From assembly GCA_037139415.1 (NCBI GenBank), contig JBAXGN010000034.1, forward strand, positions 1 through 49,160: 49,160 nucleotides of DNA, written 5' to 3'. The notes beneath the pieces are model-generated. The model ran no database searches. It was not told the origin of the DNA and saw only the letters and a list, made by a program, of their open reading frames with translations. Positions 8,501 to 15,618 of the stretch are shown in pieces. How positions within the stretch are numbered: position 1 is the first letter of the stretch; each line of letters opens with the position of its first letter. Position numbers and translations under genes: made by a program. The stretch is from Verrucomicrobiota bacterium. GTDB taxonomy: Bacteria > Verrucomicrobiota > Verrucomicrobiia > Limisphaerales > Fontisphaeraceae.

Positions 8501-8605
8501 ATGGCGATGGTCATCTTGGGCGGTCTGGCCACATCAACACTGCTCAACCTCCTCGTGCTCCCCACGCTGGCGTTGCACTTTGCCAAATTCAATCAGGCGG
8601 AATAA
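5504..8605 (+). CDS. RND efflux pump, CusA/CzcA-type (heavy-metal efflux branch)
   Basis: This 1033-residue inner-membrane pump drives substrate export with the proton gradient. The size and the segments LDVFPDF (36-42), PVETAVNGLGN (68-78) and a second long hydrophobic block at the C-terminus fit the HME-RND branch, which exports Cu/Ag or Zn/Co/Cd. In TM4 the usual DFGxxVDGAxxxxEN motif reads ALGEVVDDSIIDVEN (398-412): the first Asp is replaced by Ala, while Asp404, Asp405 and Glu411 remain. This variant makes substrate and proton-relay details uncertain, and small organic substrates cannot be excluded. A T8 run lies at 6993-7000. The gene converges on cysA with only 17 bases between them. 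Confidence 0.9.
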   Translation: MLQAIVQFSLRFRGVVVALACLLLAFGLYVARNAKLDVFPDFVPPQVVIQTEAPGLSPEQVEALVTRPVETAVNGLGNQEAMRSESIQGLSIITVVFKEGTEIYTARQMLAEKLTAVVGQLPAGVRTPKMSPLTSSTMDMLKVGMLSDKMSPMELRTFADWTVRPRLLAVPGVAKCSVFGGDVRQWQIQVDPEKLRARGVALTDILAAARAATGVQGAGFIENQNQRVLLQTEGQTLDPEILGGVVVAHRDGQSVLLRDLARVVEGVEPKFGDSLIMGKPGILLTMSSQYGANTMEVTRELEVALEELKPVFKQEGITLYPRLHRPATFIETALTNMKGSLALGGILVAVVLFILLGSIRTALISITAIPLSLLTAVIILDKLGITLNTITLGGLAIALGEVVDDSIIDVENIFRRLRENRALAQPRPAFAVVLDASLEVRRAVVFATFVVVLVFLPVLTLTGLQGSFFAPLAQSYILAILASLVMALTLTPALAFLFFGRGVRSLSEPWLQRMLKAAYGWILKWILRVPSLLIILVAAACVWAVTRLPQLGGEFLPEFREGHFVLQVSTAPGTSLPEMMRLGKQLAAALLAHPKIDTVEQQIGRAEQGEDPWGPHRSEFHVELKRMPAEEEEKMSDEIRKILGEFPGIQFEVLTFLGDRIGESISGETAQVVVSLFGDDFDLLDEKGAEVAQVLQTVKGARDVQVKSPPGSPRLTIRLRFDRLSQFGMRPVEVLEAIQTAYQGTVAAQTYRGNQVTDLAVIMADSFRRDPESVGTLMLRNSQGLSVPLSEVAEIEMGNGRFSILREGARRRQTVTCNVENRDIETFVAEARESIRAKVTLPHDLYLNYSGAAEAQQKARHQLLLHSAIAAVGILLLLAVAFRSWRNLLLVLCNLPFALVGGVLTLWLCKKFGESGTLSIGALVGFVTLFGITMRNSIMMISHFENLVKNEGMTWGVDAALRGASERLMPILMTATVTALGLLPLALGAGEAGREIEGPMAMVILGGLATSTLLNLLVLPTLALHFAKFNQAE

Positions 8606-8622
8606 CGCCGCAGCGGCGACGC

Positions 8623-9726
8623 TTAGATTCCGTCTGCGAAGTTGGGCGGCAGTTCGTGGGCCACCGAGGTTTCCGGCGGCAGTTCGGCACCCTCTTGGGC
8701 CAGCACCCGGTACTGCTTAATCTGGAACGAGACTTCGCTGCCTTCGGAGAGGCCATGGACCGAATAGTCTTCCTTGGACACACGCGCCCGCACGGTCAGG
8801 CCGGACGGCATTTCCAATTCCAACCGCAAGGCGACGCCCAGAAAGAAGGTGTGCCGCAGGATGGCGTGGTAACGGTATTGGGTGAGGTCGCCGGAAATCT
8901 GCACCGCGTAGGGGCGGAAGCCGATGCGCATTTTCTGGCCTTCGCCCAGGCCGTGCGCCGGGAATTCCAGTTCGCCGTAGCGCGCCACGCCATTCTTTAC
9001 CTCGGTTTCGAGCATGTTCATGACGCCGATGAAGCGGGCGACGAATTCGTTGACCGGCCGCTCATAGACTTCGCGGGGGGTGCCGATTTGTTCAAGGTGG
9101 CCACGGGAGAAAATGGCGATGCGCTTGGAGACTTCCATGGCCTCCTCCTGATCGTGCGTGACGAAGATGGTGGTGACGTTCAGATCGTGGTGCAGGCGGA
9201 CCAACCATTCGCGGAGTTCCTGCCGGATTTTGGCGTCCACCGCGCCGAACGGTTCGTCGAGCAGCAGGACGTCCGGCTTGGAGGCGAGGGCGCGGGCGAT
9301 GGCCACGCGCTGGCGCTGCCCGCCGGAGAGCTGGTGCGGATGCCGCTTTTCCAAGCCTTGGAGGCCGAAAAGTTCGAGCAGTTCCTGGACACGCGCTTCG
9401 CGATCTTCGCGCTTCCAGTTTTTGATTTTCAGGCCGAAGGCGATGTTATCGAAGACGGACATGCTCTTGAAGAGGGCGTAGTTCTGGAACACGAACCCGA
9501 TGTTGCGTTGTTGCACGGGCACATCGTTGACCTTTTGGCCATGGACGAAGATGTCGCCTTCGGTGGGCGTTTCCAAACCGGCGATCATGCGCAGAACGGT
9601 GGTCTTGCCGCCGCCGCTGGGGCCGAGCAGCGCCATGAGTTCGCCGTCTTCGACTTCAAAATTGATCTGGCTGACGGCGGCGACGTCGCCAAAGCGTTTG
9701 CTGATGTTTTTAAGTTGGATGCTCAT
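8623..9726 (-). CDS. cysA: Sulfate/thiosulfate ABC transporter ATPase CysA
   Basis: This is the ATP-hydrolysing subunit of the sulfate importer, a peripheral protein on the cytoplasmic side. The 367-residue sequence has Walker [10 protein letters not shown] (35-43), signature LSGGQRQR (133-140), Walker B VLLLDEP (153-159) with an [10 protein letters not shown]-loop, and switch His191. The C-terminal ~120 residues form the TOBE-like regulatory domain seen in CysA/MalK-type ATPases. The start is the ATG giving [13 protein letters not shown]; the frame stays open upstream into cysW, but that part does not resemble an ATPase and overlaps cysW. It is the last gene of sbp-cysT-cysW-cysA. Confidence 0.93.
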   Translation of the reverse strand: MSIQLKNISKRFGDVAAVSQINFEVEDGELMALLGPSGGGKTTVLRMIAGLETPTEGDIFVHGQKVNDVPVQQRNIGFVFQNYALFKSMSVFDNIAFGLKIKNWKREDREARVQELLELFGLQGLEKRHPHQLSGGQRQRVAIARALASKPDVLLLDEPFGAVDAKIRQELREWLVRLHHDLNVTTIFVTHDQEEAMEVSKRIAIFSRGHLEQIGTPREVYERPVNEFVARFIGVMNMLETEVKNGVARYGELEFPAHGLGEGQKMRIGFRPYAVQISGDLTQYRYHAILRHTFFLGVALRLELEMPSGLTVRARVSKEDYSVHGLSEGSEVSFQIKQYRVLAQEGAELPPETSVAHELPPNFADGI

Positions 9727-9746
9727 GTGGCGTTGTGGCGTTGCAA

Positions 9747-10664
9747 TCAGTAGTGCGGTTCGTTTTCGAGGGGCGGGGTTTCCACCGTTTGCGCCAGTTC
9801 CAGTTCGCGGTGGGTCCGCCATTCCAGGTAGGTCTTGAGCAGGAGGGTGACGAGCGCCAGCATGGCTAGCAGGCTGGCGACCGCAAAGGCGGCGGCGGCG
9901 TTGTATTCGTTGTACAGTTTCTCCACGCGCAGCGGCATGGTATCCGTCTGCCCGGTGATGTGGCCCGAGACCACCGAGACCGCGCCGAATTCGCCCATGG
10001 CCCGCGCGTTGCACAGGATGATGCCGAAGAGCAGGCCCCACTTGATAGAGGGCAGGGTGACGTGCCAGAAGGTTTGCCAGCCGCTCGCACCCAGCGTCAG
10101 CGCCGCCTGCTCCTGCTCGGTGCCTTGCGATTGCATGAGCGGGATCAGTTCGCGGGCGACAAAGGGGAAGGTAATGAACACCGTGGCCAGTACAATGCCC
10201 GGCACGGCGAAGATGATTTGAAGGTCGTGCCGGCCCAGCCAGGGGCCGAGGAATCCCTGGGTGCCGAACAGCACCACGAACATCAACCCCGCCACCACCG
10301 GGGAGACGGAAAACGGCAGATCAATCAGCGTGATGAGAAATGATTTCCACCGGAACTCGAACTTGGTGATCGCCCAGGCGGCAGCGACGCCAAAGACCAC
10401 GTTCAGCGGCACGGAAATCACGGATACCAGCAGGGTGAGTTTGATGGCGGACCAGGAGTCAGGGTGCGTCAGGGATTTCAGATAGTATGCCCAGCCTTTG
10501 GCGAACGCCTGCACAAAGACGTTCAGCAGCGGCAGCAGCAGGAACACCAGCGCGAACGCCAGGGCGATCACGATCAGCGTCCATTTGACCACGGGATGCT
10601 CTTCCGAGCCGCGCTGCGATTGGCGGCGTTCCTTCGCCCAGTTGCGTTTGATGGTGCCAGCCAT
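9747..10664 (-). CDS. cysW: Sulfate ABC transporter permease CysW
   Basis: Second membrane subunit of the sulfate importer, 305 residues with about six transmembrane helices. The EAA loop that contacts the ATPase is visible as [21 protein letters not shown] followed by [19 protein letters not shown], a hallmark of CysW. The N-terminal ~25 residues are basic and hydrophilic. Its ATG lies three bases after the cysT stop, so the two permease genes are probably co-translated, and 20 bases separate its stop from cysA. Confidence 0.93.
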   Translation of the reverse strand: MAGTIKRNWAKERRQSQRGSEEHPVVKWTLIVIALAFALVFLLLPLLNVFVQAFAKGWAYYLKSLTHPDSWSAIKLTLLVSVISVPLNVVFGVAAAWAITKFEFRWKSFLITLIDLPFSVSPVVAGLMFVVLFGTQGFLGPWLGRHDLQIIFAVPGIVLATVFITFPFVARELIPLMQSQGTEQEQAALTLGASGWQTFWHVTLPSIKWGLLFGIILCNARAMGEFGAVSVVSGHITGQTDTMPLRVEKLYNEYNAAAAFAVASLLAMLALVTLLLKTYLEWRTHRELELAQTVETPPLENEPHY

Positions 10665-10667
10665 AGT

Positions 10668-11492
10668 TCAGTGTTGAAAGCGACTCGCCCATTGTTCGAG
10701 CCAGTTGACCAGTGCCAGCAGCACGAAGGAAATCGCCAGCAGCACCACCGCCAGCGTAATTGCGCCATGGTAATCGTACTCTTCCAGGCGCATCACGATG
10801 AGGTAGGGGGCAATCTCGGTTTTAAACGGCAGATTCCCGGAGATAAATACGATGGAACCGTATTCGCCAATGGCCCGTGCAAAGGCCAGGGAGAACCCAG
10901 TGAGGATCGGCGGCCAGAGCGTGGGGGCGATGACGCTGCAAAAAGTGCGGAAGCGCCCCGCGCCGAGGATGGCGGCGGCTTCTTCCACATCGCGATCCAT
11001 GCTTTCGATGACCGGTTGCAGGGTGCGGACCACAAACGGCATGCCGACGAAGGTCAGGGCGATCACCACTCCCAGCCGGCTGTAAGCTCCTTGGATGCCC
11101 AGGGGCGTCAGGAAGTGGCCGAGCCAGCCGTTGGCCGCAAACAGGTTGGCCAGCGTCAGGCCTGCCACGGCCGTGGGTAGCGCAAAGGGAAAATCAATCA
11201 GCGCGTCCAGAAATCGGCGACCGGGAAAATCATAGCGCACCAGCACCCAGGCCAGCAGGGTGCCGAAGATGGCGTTGGCCAGCGCGGCGGCAAACGACGC
11301 GCCAAAGGTGAGCTTGTAGGCGGCCAAGGCGCGCTCGGTGGTGGCTAATCGCCAGAAGTCCGCCCATGACATTTCAGCGACCCGCAAGAACATCGCGCCA
11401 ATGGGGATCAGCACGAGGATGCTCAGATAACACAGAGAAAAGCCCATCGTCAGGCCGAAGCCGGGCAACAATCGTTTTGGGCGATTAGGCAT
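10668..11492 (-). CDS. cysT: Sulfate ABC transporter permease CysT
   Basis: First membrane subunit of the importer (also called CysU), 274 residues with about six helices. Diagnostic segments are DFPFALPTAVAGLTLA in the middle and the EAA loop EEAAAILGAGRFRTFCSVIAP followed by ARAIGEYGSIVFISGNLPF. I use the ATG at 11492 (MPNRPKRLLPGFG); an in-frame TTG two codons upstream is possible. The 85 bases between this gene and sbp contain a short inverted repeat AGGTTT-TC-AAACCT (11501-11514), which may modulate expression of the membrane subunits relative to the binding protein. Confidence 0.93.
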   Translation of the reverse strand: MPNRPKRLLPGFGLTMGFSLCYLSILVLIPIGAMFLRVAEMSWADFWRLATTERALAAYKLTFGASFAAALANAIFGTLLAWVLVRYDFPGRRFLDALIDFPFALPTAVAGLTLANLFAANGWLGHFLTPLGIQGAYSRLGVVIALTFVGMPFVVRTLQPVIESMDRDVEEAAAILGAGRFRTFCSVIAPTLWPPILTGFSLAFARAIGEYGSIVFISGNLPFKTEIAPYLIVMRLEEYDYHGAITLAVVLLAISFVLLALVNWLEQWASRFQH

Positions 11493-11577
11493 GCGCAATT
11501 AGGTTTTCAAACCTGAACTTCCGTAACTCTAGGCGCATGATAAAAAAAGCCAAGCATTCTTGAAAACTTTTTCCGGT

Positions 11578-12663
11578 CTAATGCCGCGGCATCTGGTCGA
11601 AGGCGGCACCTTCGGAGAAATGCGTCTTTTGGGCATTTGCCCAACCGCCAAACAGTTCATCAATCGTGAATAGTTGCACTTTCCCCAATTGCTTTTCCGC
11701 GCGTGACGCCGCTGGCTCAAACTGCGGACGGTAATAATGTCGGGCAATGATCTCCTGCCCGGTTTCGCTGTAGAGGAAATTCAGATACGCTTTGGCAACG
11801 GCCTCGGTGCCTTTGTGTTTCACGACCTCGTCCACGATGGCCACCGGCGGTTCGGCCAGAATGCTGATGGAAGGCACCACGAGTTCATTCTTTTCGCCGC
11901 TCATTTCCTTGAGCGCCAGATGGGCCTCATTTTCCCAGGCAATCAGCACATCACCGATGCCTCGTTGAGTGAAGGAGGTGGTAGCGCCGCGCGCCCCGGA
12001 ATCCAAGATCGGAACATTGCGGAAAATGGCCGTGACAAACGCTTTGGCTTTCGCCTGATCGCCTTGGTTTTTCTTCAAAGCATAGCCCCAGGCCGCCAGG
12101 TAATTCCAGCGCGCGCCGCCCGAAGTCTTTGGGTTGGGAGTTATCACTGAAACGCCGGGCCGGGCCAAGTCATCCCAATCCTTGATGTTCTTAGGATTTC
12201 CTTTGCGCACCAGGAAAACGATGGTCGAAGCGTACGGGGTGCTGTTATGCGGTAAGCGCTTTTGCCAATCCGCACTCAAAAGCCGACCCTTTTCCGCAAT
12301 CATATCAATGTCATAGGCCAGTGCCAGCGTCACCACATCGGCCTTTAACCCATCAATGACCGCCCTGGCCTGTTTGCCGGACCCGCCATGGGATTGTTGG
12401 ATGGAAAGCTTATCACCCGTCTTGGTCTCCCACTGTTTGATGAATACCGTGTTGATGTCCCGATACAACTCCCTCGTGGGATCATACGAGGCGTTGAGCA
12501 GCGTGAATTCTCCGGCCCCGGCAACGTTGCTCAGGACCATACCGCAAAGCAGCACCCCTGCCGCGCTTATCAAACGACCGTAAATCGCGACAGCTAACGC
12601 TGGCCAGCTAACGAAAGATTGACCGGAATTCAACGGTGCCATTTTCATAAAAATCACTTTCAT
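11578..12663 (-). CDS. sbp: Periplasmic sulfate-binding protein Sbp
   Basis: A 361-residue solute-binding protein that captures sulfate in the periplasm and delivers it to CysT/CysW. The N-terminus holds a basic start and a hydrophobic export signal ending around NVAGAGEF; mature Sbp begins [15 protein letters not shown]. Strong family hallmarks include [37 protein letters not shown] and [19 protein letters not shown]. The signal region is longer than usual; internal ATGs close to the start (MKMAPLN...) are possible alternatives. It is first in the operon and divergent from the Rrf2 regulator, which probably controls it. Confidence 0.93.
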   Translation of the reverse strand: MKVIFMKMAPLNSGQSFVSWPALAVAIYGRLISAAGVLLCGMVLSNVAGAGEFTLLNASYDPTRELYRDINTVFIKQWETKTGDKLSIQQSHGGSGKQARAVIDGLKADVVTLALAYDIDMIAEKGRLLSADWQKRLPHNSTPYASTIVFLVRKGNPKNIKDWDDLARPGVSVITPNPKTSGGARWNYLAAWGYALKKNQGDQAKAKAFVTAIFRNVPILDSGARGATTSFTQRGIGDVLIAWENEAHLALKEMSGEKNELVVPSISILAEPPVAIVDEVVKHKGTEAVAKAYLNFLYSETGQEIIARHYYRPQFEPAASRAEKQLGKVQLFTIDELFGGWANAQKTHFSEGAAFDQMPRH

Positions 12664-12777
12664 AAACCATAAAACACACTTTTATAATCGAAATACTAAG
12701 GATGCATAAAATGCTGAATCACAGCAAAATGTCAAATTTGTTTTTATACTTGATAAAATCGGTCAAGTATCCACAAT
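12664..12777. promoter_or_regulatory. Divergent promoter region between sbp and the Rrf2 regulator
   Basis: An AT-rich 114-base stretch that must hold the promoters for the sulfate operon (leftward) and the Rrf2 gene (rightward). TATACT at 12745-12750 is a possible -10 for the rightward promoter and TTATAA-type words lie near the sbp end, but no matching -35 boxes are obvious. The clearest element is the inverted repeat at 12746-12770, annotated separately. Confidence 0.6.
12746..12770. promoter_or_regulatory. Candidate Rrf2 operator (8-bp inverted repeat)
   Basis: ATACTTGA (12746-12753) and TCAAGTAT (12763-12770) are perfect inverted arms separated by nine bases (TAAAATCGG). The site ends eight bases before the Rrf2 start and overlaps a possible -10 box. 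Its length and symmetry fit a dimeric winged-helix regulator such as Rrf2, so autoregulation and control of the sulfate operon are plausible inferences. Confidence 0.65.
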
Positions 12778-13245
12778 ATGGCCATGAAGTTAACGTTGCG
12801 CAGTGAATATGCTCTCCGTGCTCTGGCTGTCTTGGGGATGTCCTATGAGCAGCCGGTGGTCCCCATTGAAACAATTTCATCCCAGCAGCATATCCCTAAA
12901 CGCTTCTTAGAGCAAATTCTTAACGATTTAAAAAATGCCGGCATCGTGGAAAGCCGACGCGGTACCAATGGCGGGTATCGCCTGGCCAAGCCGCCCGAGC
13001 AGATTTCCCTAGCCTCGGTGATTCGGCACTTGGATGGGGCGCTGGCGCCAGTCCGGTGCGTAAGCGAGAATTTTTATCAGCAATGCTCGTGCCCGGATGA
13101 GGCGCGATGCGGCATCCGCAGCATCATGAAAGAGGTGCGTGATGCCATTGTGAAAACCATGGATAACATCACGGTGGCAGACCTTTGCGCACGTTATCGC
13201 AAGCTCCAAGGTGATCTAAACAATCCGACGGATTACGTGATTTGA
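12778..13245 (+). CDS. Rrf2 family transcriptional regulator with a Cys-rich loop
   Basis: A 155-residue winged-helix repressor/activator of the IscR/CymR/NsrR family. The N-terminus MKLTLRSEYALRAL and the wing region ESRRGTNGGYRLAKPPEQISLASVIRHLDG are classic Rrf2. Four cysteines lie in the region that carries the Fe-S ligands of IscR (C94, C103, C105, C111), although the spacing differs from the IscR C-x5-C-x5-C pattern; CymR, the cysteine-synthesis regulator, lacks such cysteines. Its position, divergent from sbp-cysTWA, indicates control of sulfate uptake. The start may be the ATG at 12778 or the one two codons later (12784). Confidence 0.9.
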   Translation: MAMKLTLRSEYALRALAVLGMSYEQPVVPIETISSQQHIPKRFLEQILNDLKNAGIVESRRGTNGGYRLAKPPEQISLASVIRHLDGALAPVRCVSENFYQQCSCPDEARCGIRSIMKEVRDAIVKTMDNITVADLCARYRKLQGDLNNPTDYVI

Positions 13246-13260
13246 CGCGGTATGGAAAAA

Positions 13261-13280
13261 TGTTCATTTTTTATTGAACA
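13261..13280. promoter_or_regulatory. Inverted repeat upstream of the GbsR-like gene
   Basis: TGTTCA (13261-13266) and TGAACA (13275-13280) are perfect inverted arms around eight bases of A/T. It lies 21 bases before the GbsR-like start and is a plausible operator for that protein or for another dimeric regulator. An intrinsic terminator for the Rrf2 gene is less likely because the stem is AT-rich and short. Confidence 0.5.
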
Positions 13281-13290
13281 AAATGAAAAT

Positions 13291-13302
13291 TAGGCTAGCC
13301 TA
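13291..13302. promoter_or_regulatory. 12-bp perfect palindrome at the GbsR-like start codon
   Basis: TAGGCTAGCCTA is perfectly self-complementary and its last base is the A of the ATG at 13302. A protein bound here would block translation initiation or transcription, which suggests autoregulation. It also leaves no obvious Shine-Dalgarno sequence, favouring a leaderless or weakly initiated mRNA, or use of the ATG at 13308. Confidence 0.5.
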
Positions 13303-13832
13303 TGCCCATGACGCTGCAATTGGAATCTCGTAGCCTTGCTCCACGAGATCGTCAGTCTCCTGCGCCACTAACGGCGCTGGAAACTGAAGTCATTGATTTT
13401 TTCGTTCATCTGGCACGCCTGCTCGGCTTGCCTAAATCCGTCGCGGAAATATACGGACTGCTCTTCTTGAGTTTGCAGCCACTCTCCATGGACCAAATCA
13501 TGGGCCGTTTGTCAGTCAGCAAGGGGTCGGCCAGCCAGGGACTCAAGTTTTTGCGCAATCTGGGAGCGGTTCAAACTGTGTATGCGGCTGGCAGTCGGTG
13601 CGACCATTTCAAGGCGGAAACCGAATTGCGCCGGTTGGCGGGCGGTTTTTTGAGCAAGCAACTGGGGCCGCATTTTGAATCCAGTCTGGAACGGCTGGAA
13701 CGAATTGAGCGGGGTTTGGCTCAGGTACCGGAATCCGAGCGGGGAGAATTGGGCATGCGCGTCCGGAAACTGCGACAGTGGGAAAAGCGGGGGCGGCAAT
13801 TGGCACCCGTACTGGCCAAACTGCTCGGGTAA
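13302..13832 (+). CDS. GbsR/MarR-type winged-helix transcriptional regulator
   Basis: A protein of 176 residues with a helix-turn-helix core reading IYGLLFLSLQPLSMDQIMGRL followed by SVSKGSASQGLKFLRNLGAV, the signature of GbsR-like MarR regulators. The C-terminal third (FESSLERLERIERGL and on) is a charged helical dimerisation region with coiled-coil character. Family members respond to small ligands (choline in Bacillus GbsR) and control nearby genes. It precedes the polysaccharide locus in the same direction by 143 bases and could regulate it, but there is no direct evidence. Two palindromes just upstream suggest autoregulation. ATG codons at 13302 and 13308 are both possible starts. Confidence 0.85.
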   Translation: MPMTLQLESRSLAPRDRQSPAPLTALETEVIDFFVHLARLLGLPKSVAEIYGLLFLSLQPLSMDQIMGRLSVSKGSASQGLKFLRNLGAVQTVYAAGSRCDHFKAETELRRLAGGFLSKQLGPHFESSLERLERIERGLAQVPESERGELGMRVRKLRQWEKRGRQLAPVLAKLLG

Positions 13833-13975
13833 ATCAGATAGACATACCGTCGTATGAAACGGCGGATTAAACATCGTGGTGAAGGCGAGAACGCCCATCG
13901 CGCTCAAGGTGCGATGGCGGCGAATGGCGGTAGCATGATTAGACCAGACCATGACCAGTGTTATAACGAAAAACC
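13833..13975 (+). promoter_or_regulatory. Leader region of the polysaccharide locus
   Basis: A stretch of 143 bases without a real gene. It contains a hairpin, CCATCGC (13895-13901) with GCGATGG (13911-13917) around a 9-base loop, immediately followed by the first copy of a 38-bp direct repeat (13917-13954). An ATG inside that repeat (13951) opens a 15-codon frame running past the start of the next gene, so it may act as an upstream ORF. No convincing -35/-10 pair is visible. Confidence 0.5.
13917..13954 (+). repeat. 38-bp direct repeat, copy 1
   Basis: The segment starts GCGGCGAATGGCGGTAGC and ends CCAGACCATGA. It aligns without gaps to 14677-14714 with 31 of 38 identities, and all seven differences are transitions. 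The two copies flank the methyltransferase gene at 13976-14698. Confidence 0.7.
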
Positions 13976-14698
13976 ATGGAAACGGTGAACTTGATTAAGA
14001 AAATACTACGACCGTTTGTTCCTCAAATCGTGTTGGAGCGGCGGAAAATGGCCGTAGTCGAACGGCTGGGTAAAAAGGAAATCGCCGATTGGCAGGCAAG
14101 GGGGTGTCCGGTACCACCGCCTCATATCGTAAAACAAAGGACCATTGGAGAGTATCAACGCAAATATGGATACAACATTTTGGTGGAAACGGGGACGTTC
14201 AATGGCGATATGGTGGAAGCGCAGAAAACCAACTTCAAGAAAATTATTTCGATTGAGCTGGGAGTTGATTTGTTTGTGAAGGCACAACAAAGATTTGCCA
14301 AGGATAAACACGTTCGCATTGTACAGGGCGATAGTGGGAAAATGCTGCCGAACATTTTAAAATCTATAAATGAACCCGCCATATTTTGGTTGGATGGACA
14401 TTACTCCTCAGGCCCAACAGCAAAAGGAGATAAAGAGTGTCCAATATGGGAGGAATTGGATGCTGTTTTCAATGCGAAAATGCTGAATCATATTCTATTA
14501 ATTGATGATGCACGGCACTTTGTCGGTACGGGTGATTATCCTACAATTGATGCTTTAACAAAATATATCACAAGCAAAAACGGAGCATATCATGTCGAGG
14601 TGAAACACGATATTATACGCTATGAGCTTCGGGAAACCGTATCACCTGGTTCGTCATTATACAACGAAGGCGTAGCGCGGCGAGTGGCGGTAGCGTAA
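13976..14698 (+). CDS. Class I SAM-dependent methyltransferase-like protein
   Basis: A 240-residue cytoplasmic protein probably modifying a sugar of the surface glycan. A SAM-binding motif I variant reads LVETGTFNGDMV (69-80), followed by an acidic motif II-like SIELG (92-96), a GDS (118-120) and FWLDGHYSSGP (137-147) with PIWEEL, a pattern I associate with uncharacterised methyltransferases in polysaccharide clusters. The acceptor is unknown. The gene looks AT-richer than the regulators and exporter on either side, and its last codons (ARRVAVA) come from the second copy of a 38-bp repeat, so it was possibly inserted here. No clear ribosome site precedes the ATG at 13976. Confidence 0.75.
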   Translation: METVNLIKKILRPFVPQIVLERRKMAVVERLGKKEIADWQARGCPVPPPHIVKQRTIGEYQRKYGYNILVETGTFNGDMVEAQKTNFKKIISIELGVDLFVKAQQRFAKDKHVRIVQGDSGKMLPNILKSINEPAIFWLDGHYSSGPTAKGDKECPIWEELDAVFNAKMLNHILLIDDARHFVGTGDYPTIDALTKYITSKNGAYHVEVKHDIIRYELRETVSPGSSLYNEGVARRVAVA

Positions 14699-14714
14699 TC
14701 AGATCGGACTATGA
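14677..14714 (+). repeat. 38-bp direct repeat, copy 2
   Basis: The segment starts GCGGCGAGTGGCGGTAGC and ends CGGACTATGA. It encodes the last residues of the methyltransferase and includes the wzm start codon. It is 31/38 identical to 13917-13954. A shorter match (CCAGACCATGA, 28175-28185) to copy 1 lies at the start of the exostosin-like gene. Confidence 0.7.
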
Positions 14715-15601
14715 GCGAGAATACTAATTTCAATCCCACGCTGGTGGGTTCCCAATTGAGTGAATCGAGCTGGGACACGATTCTGCGTCCCCGCCACGGC
14801 TGGTTTGAACTACAACTTGGGGAATTATGGCGCTATCGTGACTTGACGATGATGTTTTTCTGGCGCGATTTCGTCGCACAATATAAGCAGACCATCCTCG
14901 GACCGCTGTGGTATTTCATTCAACCACTGTTCACGACGCTGCTTTTTACCGTGGTGTTTGGAAAGGTGGCGAAACTTTCCACCGATAGTCTGCCACCGGT
15001 CTTGTTTTATATGGCTGGCATCACTGGGTGGAACTATTTTTCTGAATGCCTGAACCGCACTTCGGGAACTTTCATCAATAACGCCAATATTTTTGGGAAG
15101 GTGTATTTTCCGCGTTTAGCGGTTCCACTTTCGATCGTCTTCAGTAACCTCGTTAAGTTCGGGATCCAATTTCTGCTGTTTGCCAGTTTCATGGCATACT
15201 ATTGGGTGCAGGGGGCGGCTATTCATCCCAATGCTTTGGTGCTCCTGACCCCGGTCTTGCTGCTGATCATGGCCGCGCTGGGGTTGGGTACTGGCATTAT
15301 TGTTTCGGCGCTGACCGTAAAATATCGGGATTTGCAAATTCTGGTCACCTTTGGAGTGCAACTGGCCATGTATGCTACGCCGGTTATTTATCCACTCTCA
15401 ATCATCGCAGAAAAGTATCGTTGGATCGTGCTGGCAAACCCCATGGCCCCGGTCATTGAAACATTTCGCTACGCGTTTTTAGGGGCGGGAACGTTTAATC
15501 CTATCCATCTACTGATCAGTGCGGTGACTACAGTCATCATTTTATTTGTGGGCATAGTGCTGTTCAACCACGTCGAGCGGACGTTCATGGATACAGTTTA
15601 G
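14711..15601 (+). CDS. Polysaccharide ABC exporter permease (Wzm-like)
   Basis: The membrane subunit of an ABC-2 type polysaccharide exporter, 296 residues with about six hydrophobic helices. The N-terminal cytoplasmic part contains ELWRYRDLTMMFFWRDFVAQYKQT, followed by ILGPLWYFIQPLFTTLLFTVVFG, the classic Wzm/RfbA/KpsM-family opening. The C-terminal NPMAPVIETFRYAFLG segment is also typical. It pairs with the ATPase 17 bases downstream and exports lipid-linked glycan across the inner membrane. Confidence 0.93.
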   Translation: MSENTNFNPTLVGSQLSESSWDTILRPRHGWFELQLGELWRYRDLTMMFFWRDFVAQYKQTILGPLWYFIQPLFTTLLFTVVFGKVAKLSTDSLPPVLFYMAGITGWNYFSECLNRTSGTFINNANIFGKVYFPRLAVPLSIVFSNLVKFGIQFLLFASFMAYYWVQGAAIHPNALVLLTPVLLLIMAALGLGTGIIVSALTVKYRDLQILVTFGVQLAMYATPVIYPLSIIAEKYRWIVLANPMAPVIETFRYAFLGAGTFNPIHLLISAVTTVIILFVGIVLFNHVERTFMDTV

Positions 15602-15618
15602 ACGAAGGACCTTCGGCT

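Noticed and set aside
8656-9753. Long open frame antisense to cysA
   Set aside because: The sense strand shows every ABC ATPase motif. The antisense product is a compositional shadow rich in F, D, G and H with no family motif.
11501-11514. AGGTTT-TC-AAACCT as a terminator between sbp and cysT
   Set aside because: The two-base loop is too tight for a stable hairpin and there is no T-run after it in the transcription direction; it is mentioned only in the cysT entry.
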